Positions 1 through 5,485 of a stretch of DNA of 5,940 nt are shown piece after piece. Under the pieces are notes generated by a model that saw only the letters and a list, made by a program, of their open reading frames with translations, had not been told where the DNA came from and made no database searches. How positions within the stretch are numbered: position 1 is the stretch's first letter; every line of letters begins with the position of its first letter. Source of the stretch: UBA1151 sp963579925 (GTDB taxonomy: Bacteria; Chloroflexota; Dehalococcoidia; Lucifugimonadales; Lucifugimonadaceae). The DNA lies in the NCBI GenBank assembly GCA_963579925.1, contig CAUZJA010000176.1:1-5940 (forward strand), given 5' to 3'. Made by a program: the position numbers and the translations under genes.

Positions 1-58
1 CTTCAACCTGTCGAAGCTTGTTCAGGATCTTCTCAGGACTGTGACCTTTTCTTGGCAT
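1..58 (-). CDS. IS3-family transposase OrfA, N-terminal fragment (19 codons visible)
   Basis: An ATG at 58-56 opens a frame that stays open to the window edge and reads MPRKGHSPEKILNKLRQVE. This closely resembles the N-terminus of IS3-family OrfA proteins (MPRK-x-H-(S/T)-PEEII-x-KLR-x-(A/V)-E). OrfA supplies a helix-turn-helix that binds the terminal repeats; in IS3 elements OrfB, with the DDE catalytic domain, follows and is usually made by programmed -1 frameshifting. The start is supported by a strong Shine-Dalgarno, AAGGGAGG at 71-64, ending five bases before the ATG. Only the extreme N-terminus is visible, so the subgroup and whether the element is intact cannot be judged. Confidence 0.78.
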   Translation of the reverse strand, partial: MPRKGHSPEKILNKLRQVE

Positions 59-77
59 TTCTGCCTCCCTTCATGAG

Positions 78-105
78 AGCCCAGTTTCCAACTTTCAACT
101 GGACT
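78..105 (-). other. Hairpin in the IS leader between the terminal repeat and orfA
   Basis: On the minus strand AGTCCAGTT (105-97) pairs with AACTGGGCT (86-78) across a 10-base loop. This gives nine pairs with one G-T wobble. It lies inside the putative IS end, upstream of the orfA ribosome-binding site. Insertion sequences often carry such structures, which can limit translation of transposase from transcripts reading in from outside. That role is an inference here. There is no T-run, so it is not an intrinsic terminator. Confidence 0.45.
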
Positions 106-122
106 CGTTTGAGGGGGGCAGG

Positions 123-368
123 TCAGTCAGACCGGACGCGGTGTAGGTTGTCGGATACACCGTTTCGTATGGCGTTCATGCCTGTGAGCAGTGCGGAGCG
201 GGCCGGTACGCAGACTGGAGACGCCTGAGTAGGCGCGGGTGTACCGGAGCCCTCTTCAGCGATTTTGTCGATATTTGGCGTGTCGATGAACGATGCACCG
301 TATGTGCTGAGGAAATCTGGCCTCAACTGGTCGGGGAGGATGAAGACGATGTTTGGTCGGTTGCTCAT
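123..368 (-). pseudogene. Sulfatase (arylsulfatase family), 5' fragment truncated by an insertion sequence
   Basis: The fragment encodes the N-terminus of a type I sulfatase, which hydrolyses sulfate esters. It opens with RPNIVFILPDQ, where D13 matches a conserved calcium ligand, continues with TPNIDKIAEEG (residues 30-40), and has the signature C53-V-P-A-R57 followed by LLTG. C53 is the residue normally converted to formylglycine. Family members usually have about 450 to 550 residues; this frame ends after 81, and the stop TGA (125-123) appears to be the first three bases of the inserted element. A second lesion is visible: residues 41-46 (SGTPAP) do not fit the family, whereas the next frame reads RYTRAY exactly where the consensus has a similar string. 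The start ATG (368-366) overlaps the preceding nucleotidyltransferase stop as ATGA, with a weak GAAGAG upstream. No catalytic function is expected. The 3' portion may lie beyond the IS. Confidence 0.85.
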
Positions 369-1045
369 GTGAAGTACTCTTCGGTTATCCGTAGGTCTTT
401 TTGCGAGTCTACGGTGGTCCAGTAGGCGGACGAATTGTGGGCTGCCATTCGCTTGGCCTCGGCGAGTTGCGGGAAGGTTTCAGTTTCGTGATCGCCAATG
501 TCGGGGAGGAGATCCTCAATTTCTCTGGTGAAGAGATAGATACCGGCGTTGATCCAGAGGTCGAGTGTTGGCTTCTCTGCGAAGGATGTGACATATGAAT
601 CGTCGTCAGATCTGACGATTCCGTACTGGATTGGGTGTGGGACCAGGGTGATGGTGGCGATGGCACCAGTGGTCTTCTGGAGTTCTTTTAGTGGCTCAAG
701 AGATTGGTCCGTGATGTTGTCACCGTTGCAGACCAGGATCAGCTCTTCCGATTCAGGCACCAGTTCAAGGCCCTTTTTCACCGCACCGCCGCGACCTAGC
801 GGAGTGTCCTCATTGGAGAAGTGGGCCCTAATGCCGAGGTCTGAGCCATCGCCGATGTACTCCTGGATCTTCTCTCCCATGTACCCGGTGAGGAAGACGA
901 CGTCAGTGACGCCGTTGGCCCGCATCCAGTCAATTTGGTAGGCGATCAGCGGTCGATCATTGATCGGCACCATGGGCTTTGGCAGGGTGTCCGTGTATGG
1001 CCTCAGCCGTTCGCCACGGCCTCCGACGATGGTCATCGCGTACAA
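365..1045 (-). CDS. Sugar-phosphate nucleotidyltransferase (NTP_transferase family, GT-A fold)
   Basis: This cytoplasmic enzyme condenses an NTP with a sugar-1-phosphate or similar phosphate ester, giving an activated NDP-compound and pyrophosphate. The 226 residues form one catalytic domain with the family motifs in order: the nucleotide-binding loop GGRGERLRP (8-16) with LPKP and K23; LGRGGAV (83-89); CNGDN (106-110), whose D109 should bind metal; YGIVRSD (141-147); F-x-EKP (155-159); INAGIYLF (165-172); and WTTVDSQKDL near the C-terminus with the second metal-ligand Asp (D213). It has no C-terminal left-handed beta-helix, so it resembles short mannose-1-phosphate guanylyltransferase, HddC or RfbA-like proteins. 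The nucleotide and substrate cannot be decided. Translation most likely starts at TTG (1045-1043), with GAGGAG six bases upstream; the ATG nine bases downstream is less well placed. It follows the dehydrogenase by 103 bases and overlaps the sulfatase start by four. Confidence 0.9.
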   Translation of the reverse strand: MYAMTIVGGRGERLRPYTDTLPKPMVPINDRPLIAYQIDWMRANGVTDVVFLTGYMGEKIQEYIGDGSDLGIRAHFSNEDTPLGRGGAVKKGLELVPESEELILVCNGDNITDQSLEPLKELQKTTGAIATITLVPHPIQYGIVRSDDDSYVTSFAEKPTLDLWINAGIYLFTREIEDLLPDIGDHETETFPQLAEAKRMAAHNSSAYWTTVDSQKDLRITEEYFT

Positions 1046-1051
1046 CGATTG

Positions 1052-1057
1052 CTCCTC
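1052..1057 (-). promoter_or_regulatory. Shine-Dalgarno GAGGAG that fixes the TTG start of the nucleotidyltransferase
   Basis: GAGGAG on the minus strand (1057-1052) sits six bases before TTG (1045) and fifteen before the in-frame ATG (1036). The spacing favours TTG. Starting there also gives the residue pattern x-x-A-M before the glycine loop that is usual at the N-terminus of this family. Confidence 0.7.
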
Positions 1058-1122
1058 AATGTGATGCGCCCAGCGGGTGGTCTCCAGTTGTGGCGCAGTT
1101 TACCAGCGGGTTTGTTGGGTTT

Positions 1123-1141
1123 GGCCGTGGGATGCACGGCC
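1123..1141 (-). other. Perfect 7-bp hairpin just after the dehydrogenase stop codon
   Basis: GGCCGTG (1141-1135 on the minus strand) pairs perfectly with CACGGCC (1129-1123) around a 5-base loop. The stem starts eight bases after the TAG of the upstream gene. It is followed by AAACCCAAC rather than a T-run, so it is a poor intrinsic terminator. It may instead protect the 3' end of a processed transcript or partly reduce expression of the two downstream genes. Functional assignment is inference. Confidence 0.4.
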
Positions 1142-1148
1142 TCAGCGT

Positions 1149-2168
1149 CTATACCGTCTGGAGCCAGTTCCAGCATTCTTCGAATTTGTCGCCTGTGACT
1201 GGTTCGCGTTGCATGATTGAGTCTGAGTTGCCGCGGGACATCCACTCGGGGAGTGCTTCGAGGCCGAGGCGAAGCTCCGCTTTGGACATCTCTAAATCTG
1301 AAGGTCGGAAGCGGACTTTGCAGATGTCGAGGCGGCGGATGATTTCGTCGGGGTCTTGCTGGGTGTGCCAGGCTACGATTACGGCGGCCAGGGCGCAGGT
1401 TTCGCCGTGGATCCAGAACTTGTCGCTGGCCCACTCTACGGAGAAGCAGAAGCTGTGGTCTGCGCCGGGAGCGGCGGGGTGCTTGAGCATGTGGTCGTCA
1501 CGGCCTTGCACGGCCTGCATGATGAACTTGACGCTGGCGGGGGTTAGCTCTTGATTGGGGCCGAGCGTTGCGGGGAAGTCCTGGACGATCTGCCGGTGGA
1601 ACGCGATTACCGGGTCTGCGAGTTCATCATCGAACGGCTCTGTGAGGCCGCGTGCGGCGCTGTATCGCCACTCTGACATGCCTGCGTAGCCGCAGAGGAC
1701 GTCGCCGATGCCCGCGGTGTTGAGGCGCTCGGGGCCAGCGAGGACGAGATCGTAGTCGATGAGCACGTGTTCGGCGGCTACTTCGGCCAGGAAGCCGTCC
1801 ATGATGCGGCCGGTCCAGTTGCCACAGAAGGTGTGGATGATGGCGCCGGTAGAGACGACTGTGGCCAGCTGAATGAGCGGGATGTTCTTGCGTGCGGCGA
1901 CAACTTTGGCATGATCCAGCGCGCGGCCGGAGCCGACGCCGACGACCAGCTCGGCGTCATCAGGCAGGCTGTCGGCTGTTTCTTCCAGGTGAGTGCTGTC
2001 GAGCCATTCGTTGAAGATCACGCCGGCTGGTTGTTGTGCGAGGAACGGTTGCGCCGTCTTCCACGCGGTTGGGGTGCTCACGGCAACGTAGCGGGGCCAC
2101 TTCGCCGATTCGGCGAGCGCCAGTCCATGGCCGTAGCGGATATCGTAGTCGCGGGCGAGTAGCGTCAT
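1149..2168 (-). CDS. Glycerol-1-phosphate dehydrogenase-like (AraM/EgsA-type) enzyme of the iron-ADH/DHQ-synthase superfamily
   Basis: This is a 339-residue cytoplasmic NAD(P)-dependent dehydrogenase. Enzymes of the group reduce dihydroxyacetone phosphate to sn-glycerol-1-phosphate. Visible motifs are the dinucleotide-binding loop GVGSGRALDHAK (77-88, with D85 and K88) and three presumed metal ligands: D156 in TAGIGDVL, H238 in GADHSF, and H254 in WIHGE. The segment AGIGDVLCGYAGMSEWR (152-168) resembles the G1PDH/AraM pattern (AGxGDxxxKxxxxADW) better than classical iron alcohol dehydrogenases or dehydroquinate synthases. Length fits the family. The segment after the nucleotide loop (VVSTGAIIHTFCG, 104-116) differs from the AraM/EgsA sequences I know, so the substrate could be another phosphorylated ketone. 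The start ATG (2168) overlaps the serine hydrolase stop as ATGA, and GGAGG lies seven bases upstream, so translation is probably coupled. Confidence 0.78.
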   Translation of the reverse strand: MTLLARDYDIRYGHGLALAESAKWPRYVAVSTPTAWKTAQPFLAQQPAGVIFNEWLDSTHLEETADSLPDDAELVVGVGSGRALDHAKVVAARKNIPLIQLATVVSTGAIIHTFCGNWTGRIMDGFLAEVAAEHVLIDYDLVLAGPERLNTAGIGDVLCGYAGMSEWRYSAARGLTEPFDDELADPVIAFHRQIVQDFPATLGPNQELTPASVKFIMQAVQGRDDHMLKHPAAPGADHSFCFSVEWASDKFWIHGETCALAAVIVAWHTQQDPDEIIRRLDICKVRFRPSDLEMSKAELRLGLEALPEWMSRGNSDSIMQREPVTGDKFEECWNWLQTV

Positions 2169-3181
2169 GTGAGGGCCTCCAGGATGGTTTCGACGGTTGC
2201 GGCCGCGCCGGGGCGGTCCATGCTTGGGTAGATGCCGGGGCTTTGGACGACGACGATCTCTTCGTCCGGCCAGACCCAGATGTGCTGACCGCCGGCGCCG
2301 GATGCGGCGAATGAGTTGGCGGGCAGATTGGGCCAGGCGATGCCTTTATCGTTGGTCCAGAAGCCGAGGCCGTAAAGCCAGTTTTCTTCTGGTTCGTTGG
2401 CGATAATGAACTCGTTGGTGCGGGTGGCCTCTCTAAGCCAGGCTTCTGGGATGACTTGCTCGCCATTCCAGTTGCCGTACTGCATCCAGAGGAGGCCGCA
2501 GCGGGCCATATCTCTGGCCGTCATCGTGTAGTTGGTGTTGTAGCCGTAGATGCAGAGTCGGGCTTCTGGTGGCAGGTCGAAATTACCCGTTGTCCAGCTC
2601 CATGAGCCGCCAATCTTGTCTCGTACTGTCCACTCGGCGAGTTTGCCGATGCCGCCGCCCTGCTCTGGTGCTGCGGTGCGGTACAGCAAGTACTGGGTTG
2701 CGATGGCGTGGCAGAGGATGTTCATTCCAAACGTCTGGTAGTTGAAGACCTTGCCGGGCGCCTCGCCGGGTTTCATGTAGCCCGAGACGTTGCCGATGAG
2801 CTGCTTGAAGGTGATGCCTTCGTTATCGGGGAAGGCGTGGCGGTTCTCTTTGGGGCCAGCGCCGGGGGGGACGTCCATCATTTCCGGGTAGTAGTCGACT
2901 ACGCGATCGTCGATTGAGCCGATCTTGCCGTCGCGAACGGCGATGGCGAGCATCGTTCCGTAGGTGGACTTGCTGGCGGAGGCTTGCCGGTGCTGGAACG
3001 ACTTATCGTGGCCACGCTCCCACTCGGCTACGATCTTGCCGTGGCGCGATAGGAGTATCCGGTACGGCTCATCGGGCGCTCGATCACCGTGCGATGCGGC
3101 GGCTGCGTTGAGCGCGTCGGTCGAGAAGCCTGATTCTTCAGGCGTGGTGAAATCCCAATCCGCCGTTGGAAAAGAGATCAT
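2165..3181 (-). CDS. Serine hydrolase of the beta-lactamase/esterase family (S12-like, PF00144 type)
   Basis: The 338 residues show the fold-defining pattern of class C beta-lactamase, D-Ala-D-Ala carboxypeptidase and esterase relatives. The nucleophile motif S68-A-S-K71 comes first, followed by VRDGKIGSIDDRVVDYYPE (82-100), typical of this family. The second motif position reads Y148-Q-T150 in GKVFNYQTFG, where Y-x-N is usual. Near the C-terminus GAGGQHIWVWPDEEIVVV (295-312) fits the third motif, commonly H-x-G or K-T-G. There is no signal peptide, so a cytoplasmic esterase or amidase is more likely than a cell-wall enzyme or an antibiotic resistance determinant. The ATG at 3181 is chosen because homology begins there; GGGAGG lies upstream with a rather long 12-base spacer. 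The open frame continues further upstream but that part is Arg/Pro-rich and overlaps the lipoprotein gene. It ends in an ATGA overlap with the dehydrogenase. Confidence 0.88.
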   Translation of the reverse strand: MISFPTADWDFTTPEESGFSTDALNAAAASHGDRAPDEPYRILLSRHGKIVAEWERGHDKSFQHRQASASKSTYGTMLAIAVRDGKIGSIDDRVVDYYPEMMDVPPGAGPKENRHAFPDNEGITFKQLIGNVSGYMKPGEAPGKVFNYQTFGMNILCHAIATQYLLYRTAAPEQGGGIGKLAEWTVRDKIGGSWSWTTGNFDLPPEARLCIYGYNTNYTMTARDMARCGLLWMQYGNWNGEQVIPEAWLREATRTNEFIIANEPEENWLYGLGFWTNDKGIAWPNLPANSFAASGAGGQHIWVWPDEEIVVVQSPGIYPSMDRPGAAATVETILEALT

Positions 3182-3254
3182 TGGGTGAGTTGGCCTCCCG
3201 CGCCGGTTTAGTCTGGTTAGGCAGGTTAGGTGCGGAAGTGTACGCCGCGGAGGG

Positions 3255-3638
3255 TCAGCAGGTGGGGCGGAATGACTCCACGCGGCCTGCACGTCTGTCG
3301 ACGATCCATGTGTGGACGTTGTGCAGGAGCCGGGGCGGATCGACCCGCAGTGTGACGGTGTACTTGGAAGGGTCCGGGTGTGTGGCGACCCATTGTGCCG
3401 ATACGGCATTCTCCAGCGTCGCCAGGCAATTCTCGCCTTCAAACGCTTTTTCGCCGAGGAAGGTGCGCACGGCCTCGATTGCTTCATCGGTTGTCTGCGG
3501 TCCGTCGCCGGGGCCGGATGGCGTGGCGGTAGCCATGGTGGGCTCTTCGCTGCTTCCACACGCAAGGATTACCAGCGCCAGGGTAGCGATCGCCAGGATG
3601 AGTATGCGGGAGGGGATGTGGTTGGAGATGAGTGTCAT
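3255..3638 (-). CDS. Small lipoprotein of unknown function
   Basis: This 127-residue protein has a bacterial lipoprotein signal: a short N-terminus with R11, a hydrophobic segment (12-26), and the lipobox I-L-A-C27, followed by GSSEEPT. It would be lipidated at C27 and held on the outer face of the membrane. A Thr/Ala/Pro/Gly-rich linker (about 30-50) leads to a small domain beginning DEAIEAVRTFL and ending WIVDRRAGRVESF. That ending loosely recalls PepSY-type domains (W-x-V-x-x-x-x-G-x-V), but I do not assign it. Two further cysteines, C71 and the final residue C127, could form a disulfide. ATG 3638 is preferred over an in-frame TTG at 3665 because it gives a compact signal peptide; neither has a clear Shine-Dalgarno. 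It lies 73 bases before the hydrolase and may be expressed with it. Confidence 0.75.
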   Translation of the reverse strand: MTLISNHIPSRILILAIATLALVILACGSSEEPTMATATPSGPGDGPQTTDEAIEAVRTFLGEKAFEGENCLATLENAVSAQWVATHPDPSKYTVTLRVDPPRLLHNVHTWIVDRRAGRVESFRPTC

Positions 3639-3686
3639 GTGTTCTGGAGACTTTGTGTGCAGCAATAGATGGGATGGACGGAAACT

Positions 3687-3715
3687 ATTTAACCGAAGTG
3701 TTGGTCGTGAATCAA
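3687..3715 (-). promoter_or_regulatory. Candidate sigma-70-like promoter ahead of the lipoprotein gene
   Basis: In the 78-base gap after the permease stop, the minus strand has TTGATT (3715-3710), a spacer of exactly 17 bases, and TTAAAT (3692-3687). Each hexamer matches four of six consensus positions. The patch is more AT-rich than its surroundings. Transcription would begin near 3680, about 40 bases before the lipoprotein ATG, and could drive the lipoprotein-to-sulfatase genes separately from the CoA-transferase genes. The -35 overlaps the permease's final bases or lies just past its TAA. This is motif matching only. Confidence 0.38.
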
Positions 3716-3716
3716 G

Positions 3717-4640
3717 TTAACGCTTTGACGCACGCTGCACAAACCCGGCGCCGATGATGATTAGTACTACGCTGAGCCACAGTGCGGAGTTCAACTCCTC
3801 TCCCAGAACCAACCAAGCTGCGACGATGGCGAAAGCTGGCTGGATAAGGGAGATGAGGCTCACCTGTGAAGGGAGATATCGCTGCAGAAGCCACAGGTTG
3901 CCGATGAAGCCGAAACCGGCGATCACTGCACCCTGGTAGAGAACGGCCCAGAGTAACCGTGAACTCCAGACGTATGGCTCACCTTCGAATATGTAGCTGG
4001 CGATTACGAAGGTGATAGTTCCGAACACGGCCTGGGCGATGAGCAGTTTGGCCGGGTGAATGCCCTGAACGATGCGTGAGTTGTACACCTGCCGTGCGCC
4101 CAGCAGGAAGCCTGACGTCAGCGAAAATGCGTCGCCCAGCAGCAGATCAGAGTCTAGCCCAAGGTTATCGAGGAAAAGAACAAGAATTCCAGCGTAGGCG
4201 ATGCCTACGCCCACGGCTTTGAGCGGGCTGAGTCTGTCTCCCGCGACAAAGAAGTGGGCGAGTACGGCGACCCAGATTGGGAATGTGCCGTTCAACACGG
4301 AGCCGTGGCCAGCGGTGGTGTGGGCAAGGCCAATGTTCATGAAGGCGATCTGCACCGAGAAGAAAACGCCAAGAATCAGAAGTGGCGTCCACTCACCTTT
4401 TCTGATTCGCAGGTCTGCGCGTGTGTAGAGCGCCCATGCGAGGATGACGACTCCACCCGTTACGAAACGCAACCAGCCGATTCGGAGGGCAGGGGCATCG
4501 TCCAGCCCCGCTTTGATCGCGATGGAGTTACCGCTCCACAGGATGGAGAGGAAGAGAGTGAACACGGCTGCCGCGGGAGTTAGCGGCTTGTGAGCGCTGG
4601 GGCGCGGTGGCGCTTTTTCTAAGGGGTCGGAATCAGGCAA
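3717..4640 (-). CDS. EamA-family (drug/metabolite transporter superfamily) permease
   Basis: This 307-residue inner-membrane protein has about ten hydrophobic helices arranged as two EamA repeats (roughly 25-157 and 165-303). The first helix carries ILWSGNSIAIKAGL, and helix three to four has AHTTAGHGSVLNGTFPIWV; both are typical of the family. The second repeat has the conserved VSLISLIQPAFAIVAAWLVLGE before the last helix. Members export amino acids or other small metabolites or move nucleotide sugars; the substrate cannot be predicted. The cytoplasmic N-terminus (about 20 residues) is Pro-rich. The only plausible start is TTG (4640), since an in-frame TAG lies three codons upstream and no ATG precedes the first helix. 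No good Shine-Dalgarno is visible. It follows the CoA-transferase beta gene by 26 bases, so it is probably cotranscribed and might export or import a compound handled by that enzyme. Confidence 0.92.
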   Translation of the reverse strand: MPDSDPLEKAPPRPSAHKPLTPAAAVFTLFLSILWSGNSIAIKAGLDDAPALRIGWLRFVTGGVVILAWALYTRADLRIRKGEWTPLLILGVFFSVQIAFMNIGLAHTTAGHGSVLNGTFPIWVAVLAHFFVAGDRLSPLKAVGVGIAYAGILVLFLDNLGLDSDLLLGDAFSLTSGFLLGARQVYNSRIVQGIHPAKLLIAQAVFGTITFVIASYIFEGEPYVWSSRLLWAVLYQGAVIAGFGFIGNLWLLQRYLPSQVSLISLIQPAFAIVAAWLVLGEELNSALWLSVVLIIIGAGFVQRASKR

Positions 4641-4666
4641 GTGCAGCTACCGGCTTTGCCGTGGGG

Positions 4667-5485
4667 TCATTTGTATCTGCCCGGCGTTCTGTGCACGTAA
4701 TCCCGGTCTAGCAGGTTGAGCATTTCAAGTTCTTCGGTAGTTGGAGGAGCAATTTCACGTAAGTTATCGGAAATGCGGAGCGCCCACGGTATCTCTGCGG
4801 TGATGTCTTCAATGTATTTGCCCGGGAACAGGCCGGCCAACGTCATCTCGCATGAGCCGGTCTCGCCGCCGTCCGGGGTGTCGTATGAGAAGACGCAGGC
4901 GGTGGTGACGCAGAGGTTTGGCCCCTGGGGGTTTAATCCTGCGTTCGTTCTGCCGCCAGGGCCGTCGATGTAGCCCGCAGTGGTGCGGAAGTCGACTCGT
5001 TTCTTGAAGCGTCGGGCTTCTAGGGGCACGGTTGATATGACGCGCTGTGCTGATGCGCCGGAGTCCGCGTGGCCGCCGGTGCCGGGGAGGCGGCGGTCGA
5101 ACTTCGTGTAGTCGCCAATGACCATCGTGTTCATGTTGCCGAGCCGGTCGATCTGCGCGCTTTGGAGCACTGCCGCCGTTGCGCGGCCGCCCATGACGAT
5201 TACGCCAAGTGCATCGATCATGTCACCCAGCATTGATGCGCCTTCGGCCAGCTTGGCTTCTGCGATCTGTATTGGTGCTTGCAGTTCGGGGTCAAGTACC
5301 CAGTCGATGGGGCCGGACTCTGTGACGTAGGTCATTCCGGGGGCGTGGATTTGCTTGCTCAGCGCGCACGCCAGCAGCGGCGGGCCCATGCCGACTAGCA
5401 CGGCGTCATCATTTTGCAGTTCGCGTGCAGCGGCGATGCACATCATGTCGATGGGGTCGTAGACGAGTGGCGTGCCAGAACTCAT
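4667..5485 (-). CDS. CoA-transferase beta subunit (glutaconate CoA-transferase GctB / IpdB-like)
   Basis: This is the 272-residue second subunit of a heterodimeric family I CoA-transferase or related CoA-hydrolase. Visible landmarks are DDAVLVGMGPPLLACALSK (26-44), the TESGPI segment with E56, then QIDRLGNMNTMVIGDY (111-126), RLPGTGG (132-138), and VDFRTTAGYIDGPGG (164-178). Together these are typical of GctB and IpdB proteins. In Acidaminococcus glutaconate CoA-transferase the catalytic glutamate is in the beta subunit at about residue 54, so E56 is a candidate nucleophile. The IpdAB ring-cleaving hydrolases of cholesterol catabolism belong to the same fold, and the two activities are hard to separate by eye. 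The start ATG overlaps the alpha-subunit stop as ATGA, with AGGG upstream, consistent with coupled synthesis of equal subunit amounts. Confidence 0.9.
   Translation of the reverse strand: MSSGTPLVYDPIDMMCIAAARELQNDDAVLVGMGPPLLACALSKQIHAPGMTYVTESGPIDWVLDPELQAPIQIAEAKLAEGASMLGDMIDALGVIVMGGRATAAVLQSAQIDRLGNMNTMVIGDYTKFDRRLPGTGGHADSGASAQRVISTVPLEARRFKKRVDFRTTAGYIDGPGGRTNAGLNPQGPNLCVTTACVFSYDTPDGGETGSCEMTLAGLFPGKYIEDITAEIPWALRISDNLREIAPPTTEELEMLNLLDRDYVHRTPGRYK

Larger units (their letters stand above)
1..125 (-). mobile_element. Left end of an IS3-family-like insertion sequence, cut by the window edge
   Basis: Reading the minus strand leftward, sulfatase coding sequence stops abruptly near position 125. 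It is replaced by a stretch beginning TGACCTGCCCCCCTC, then a hairpin, a strong ribosome-binding site and the start of an OrfA-type transposase. The 5'-TG start and C-rich terminus fit the terminal inverted repeats of IS3-family elements, in which orfA begins within roughly 50 to 100 bases of the left end. The exact boundary is uncertain by a few bases, because TGAC occurs twice in tandem at 122-129. The other end and any target-site duplication lie outside the window, so the family call rests on the OrfA N-terminus and this layout. Confidence 0.72.

Noticed and set aside
549..941. Plus-strand open frame opposite the nucleotidyltransferase
   Set aside because: It is antisense to a gene with full family motifs, has no recognisable protein similarity and no convincing ribosome-binding site. 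The same applies to the other long plus-strand frames, such as 979-1554, 1767-2162, 3166-3720 and 5425-5844.
1034..1036. ATG at 1036 as the nucleotidyltransferase start
   Set aside because: The ribosome-binding site is 15 bases away, and starting there would drop residues normally present before the glycine loop. The TTG at 1045 has ideal spacing.
2165..3181. Serine hydrolase as an antibiotic-resistance beta-lactamase
   Set aside because: It has no signal peptide, the Y-x-N motif is not standard, and the neighbours are metabolic. Family resemblance alone does not support resistance.
3182..3565. N-terminal extension of the serine hydrolase frame up to 3565
   Set aside because: The extra 128 residues are Arg/Pro/Ser-rich with no family similarity, and they overlap the lipoprotein gene in another frame. 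Homology begins at the ATG at 3181.
3639..3665. TTG at 3665 as the lipoprotein start
   Set aside because: It would add nine residues including acidic and polar ones before the signal peptide, with no better ribosome-binding site.
4641..4666. Small CGGC/GCCG inverted repeat as a terminator between the CoA-transferase and permease genes
   Set aside because: The stem is only four pairs and has no T-run, so it is well within chance.
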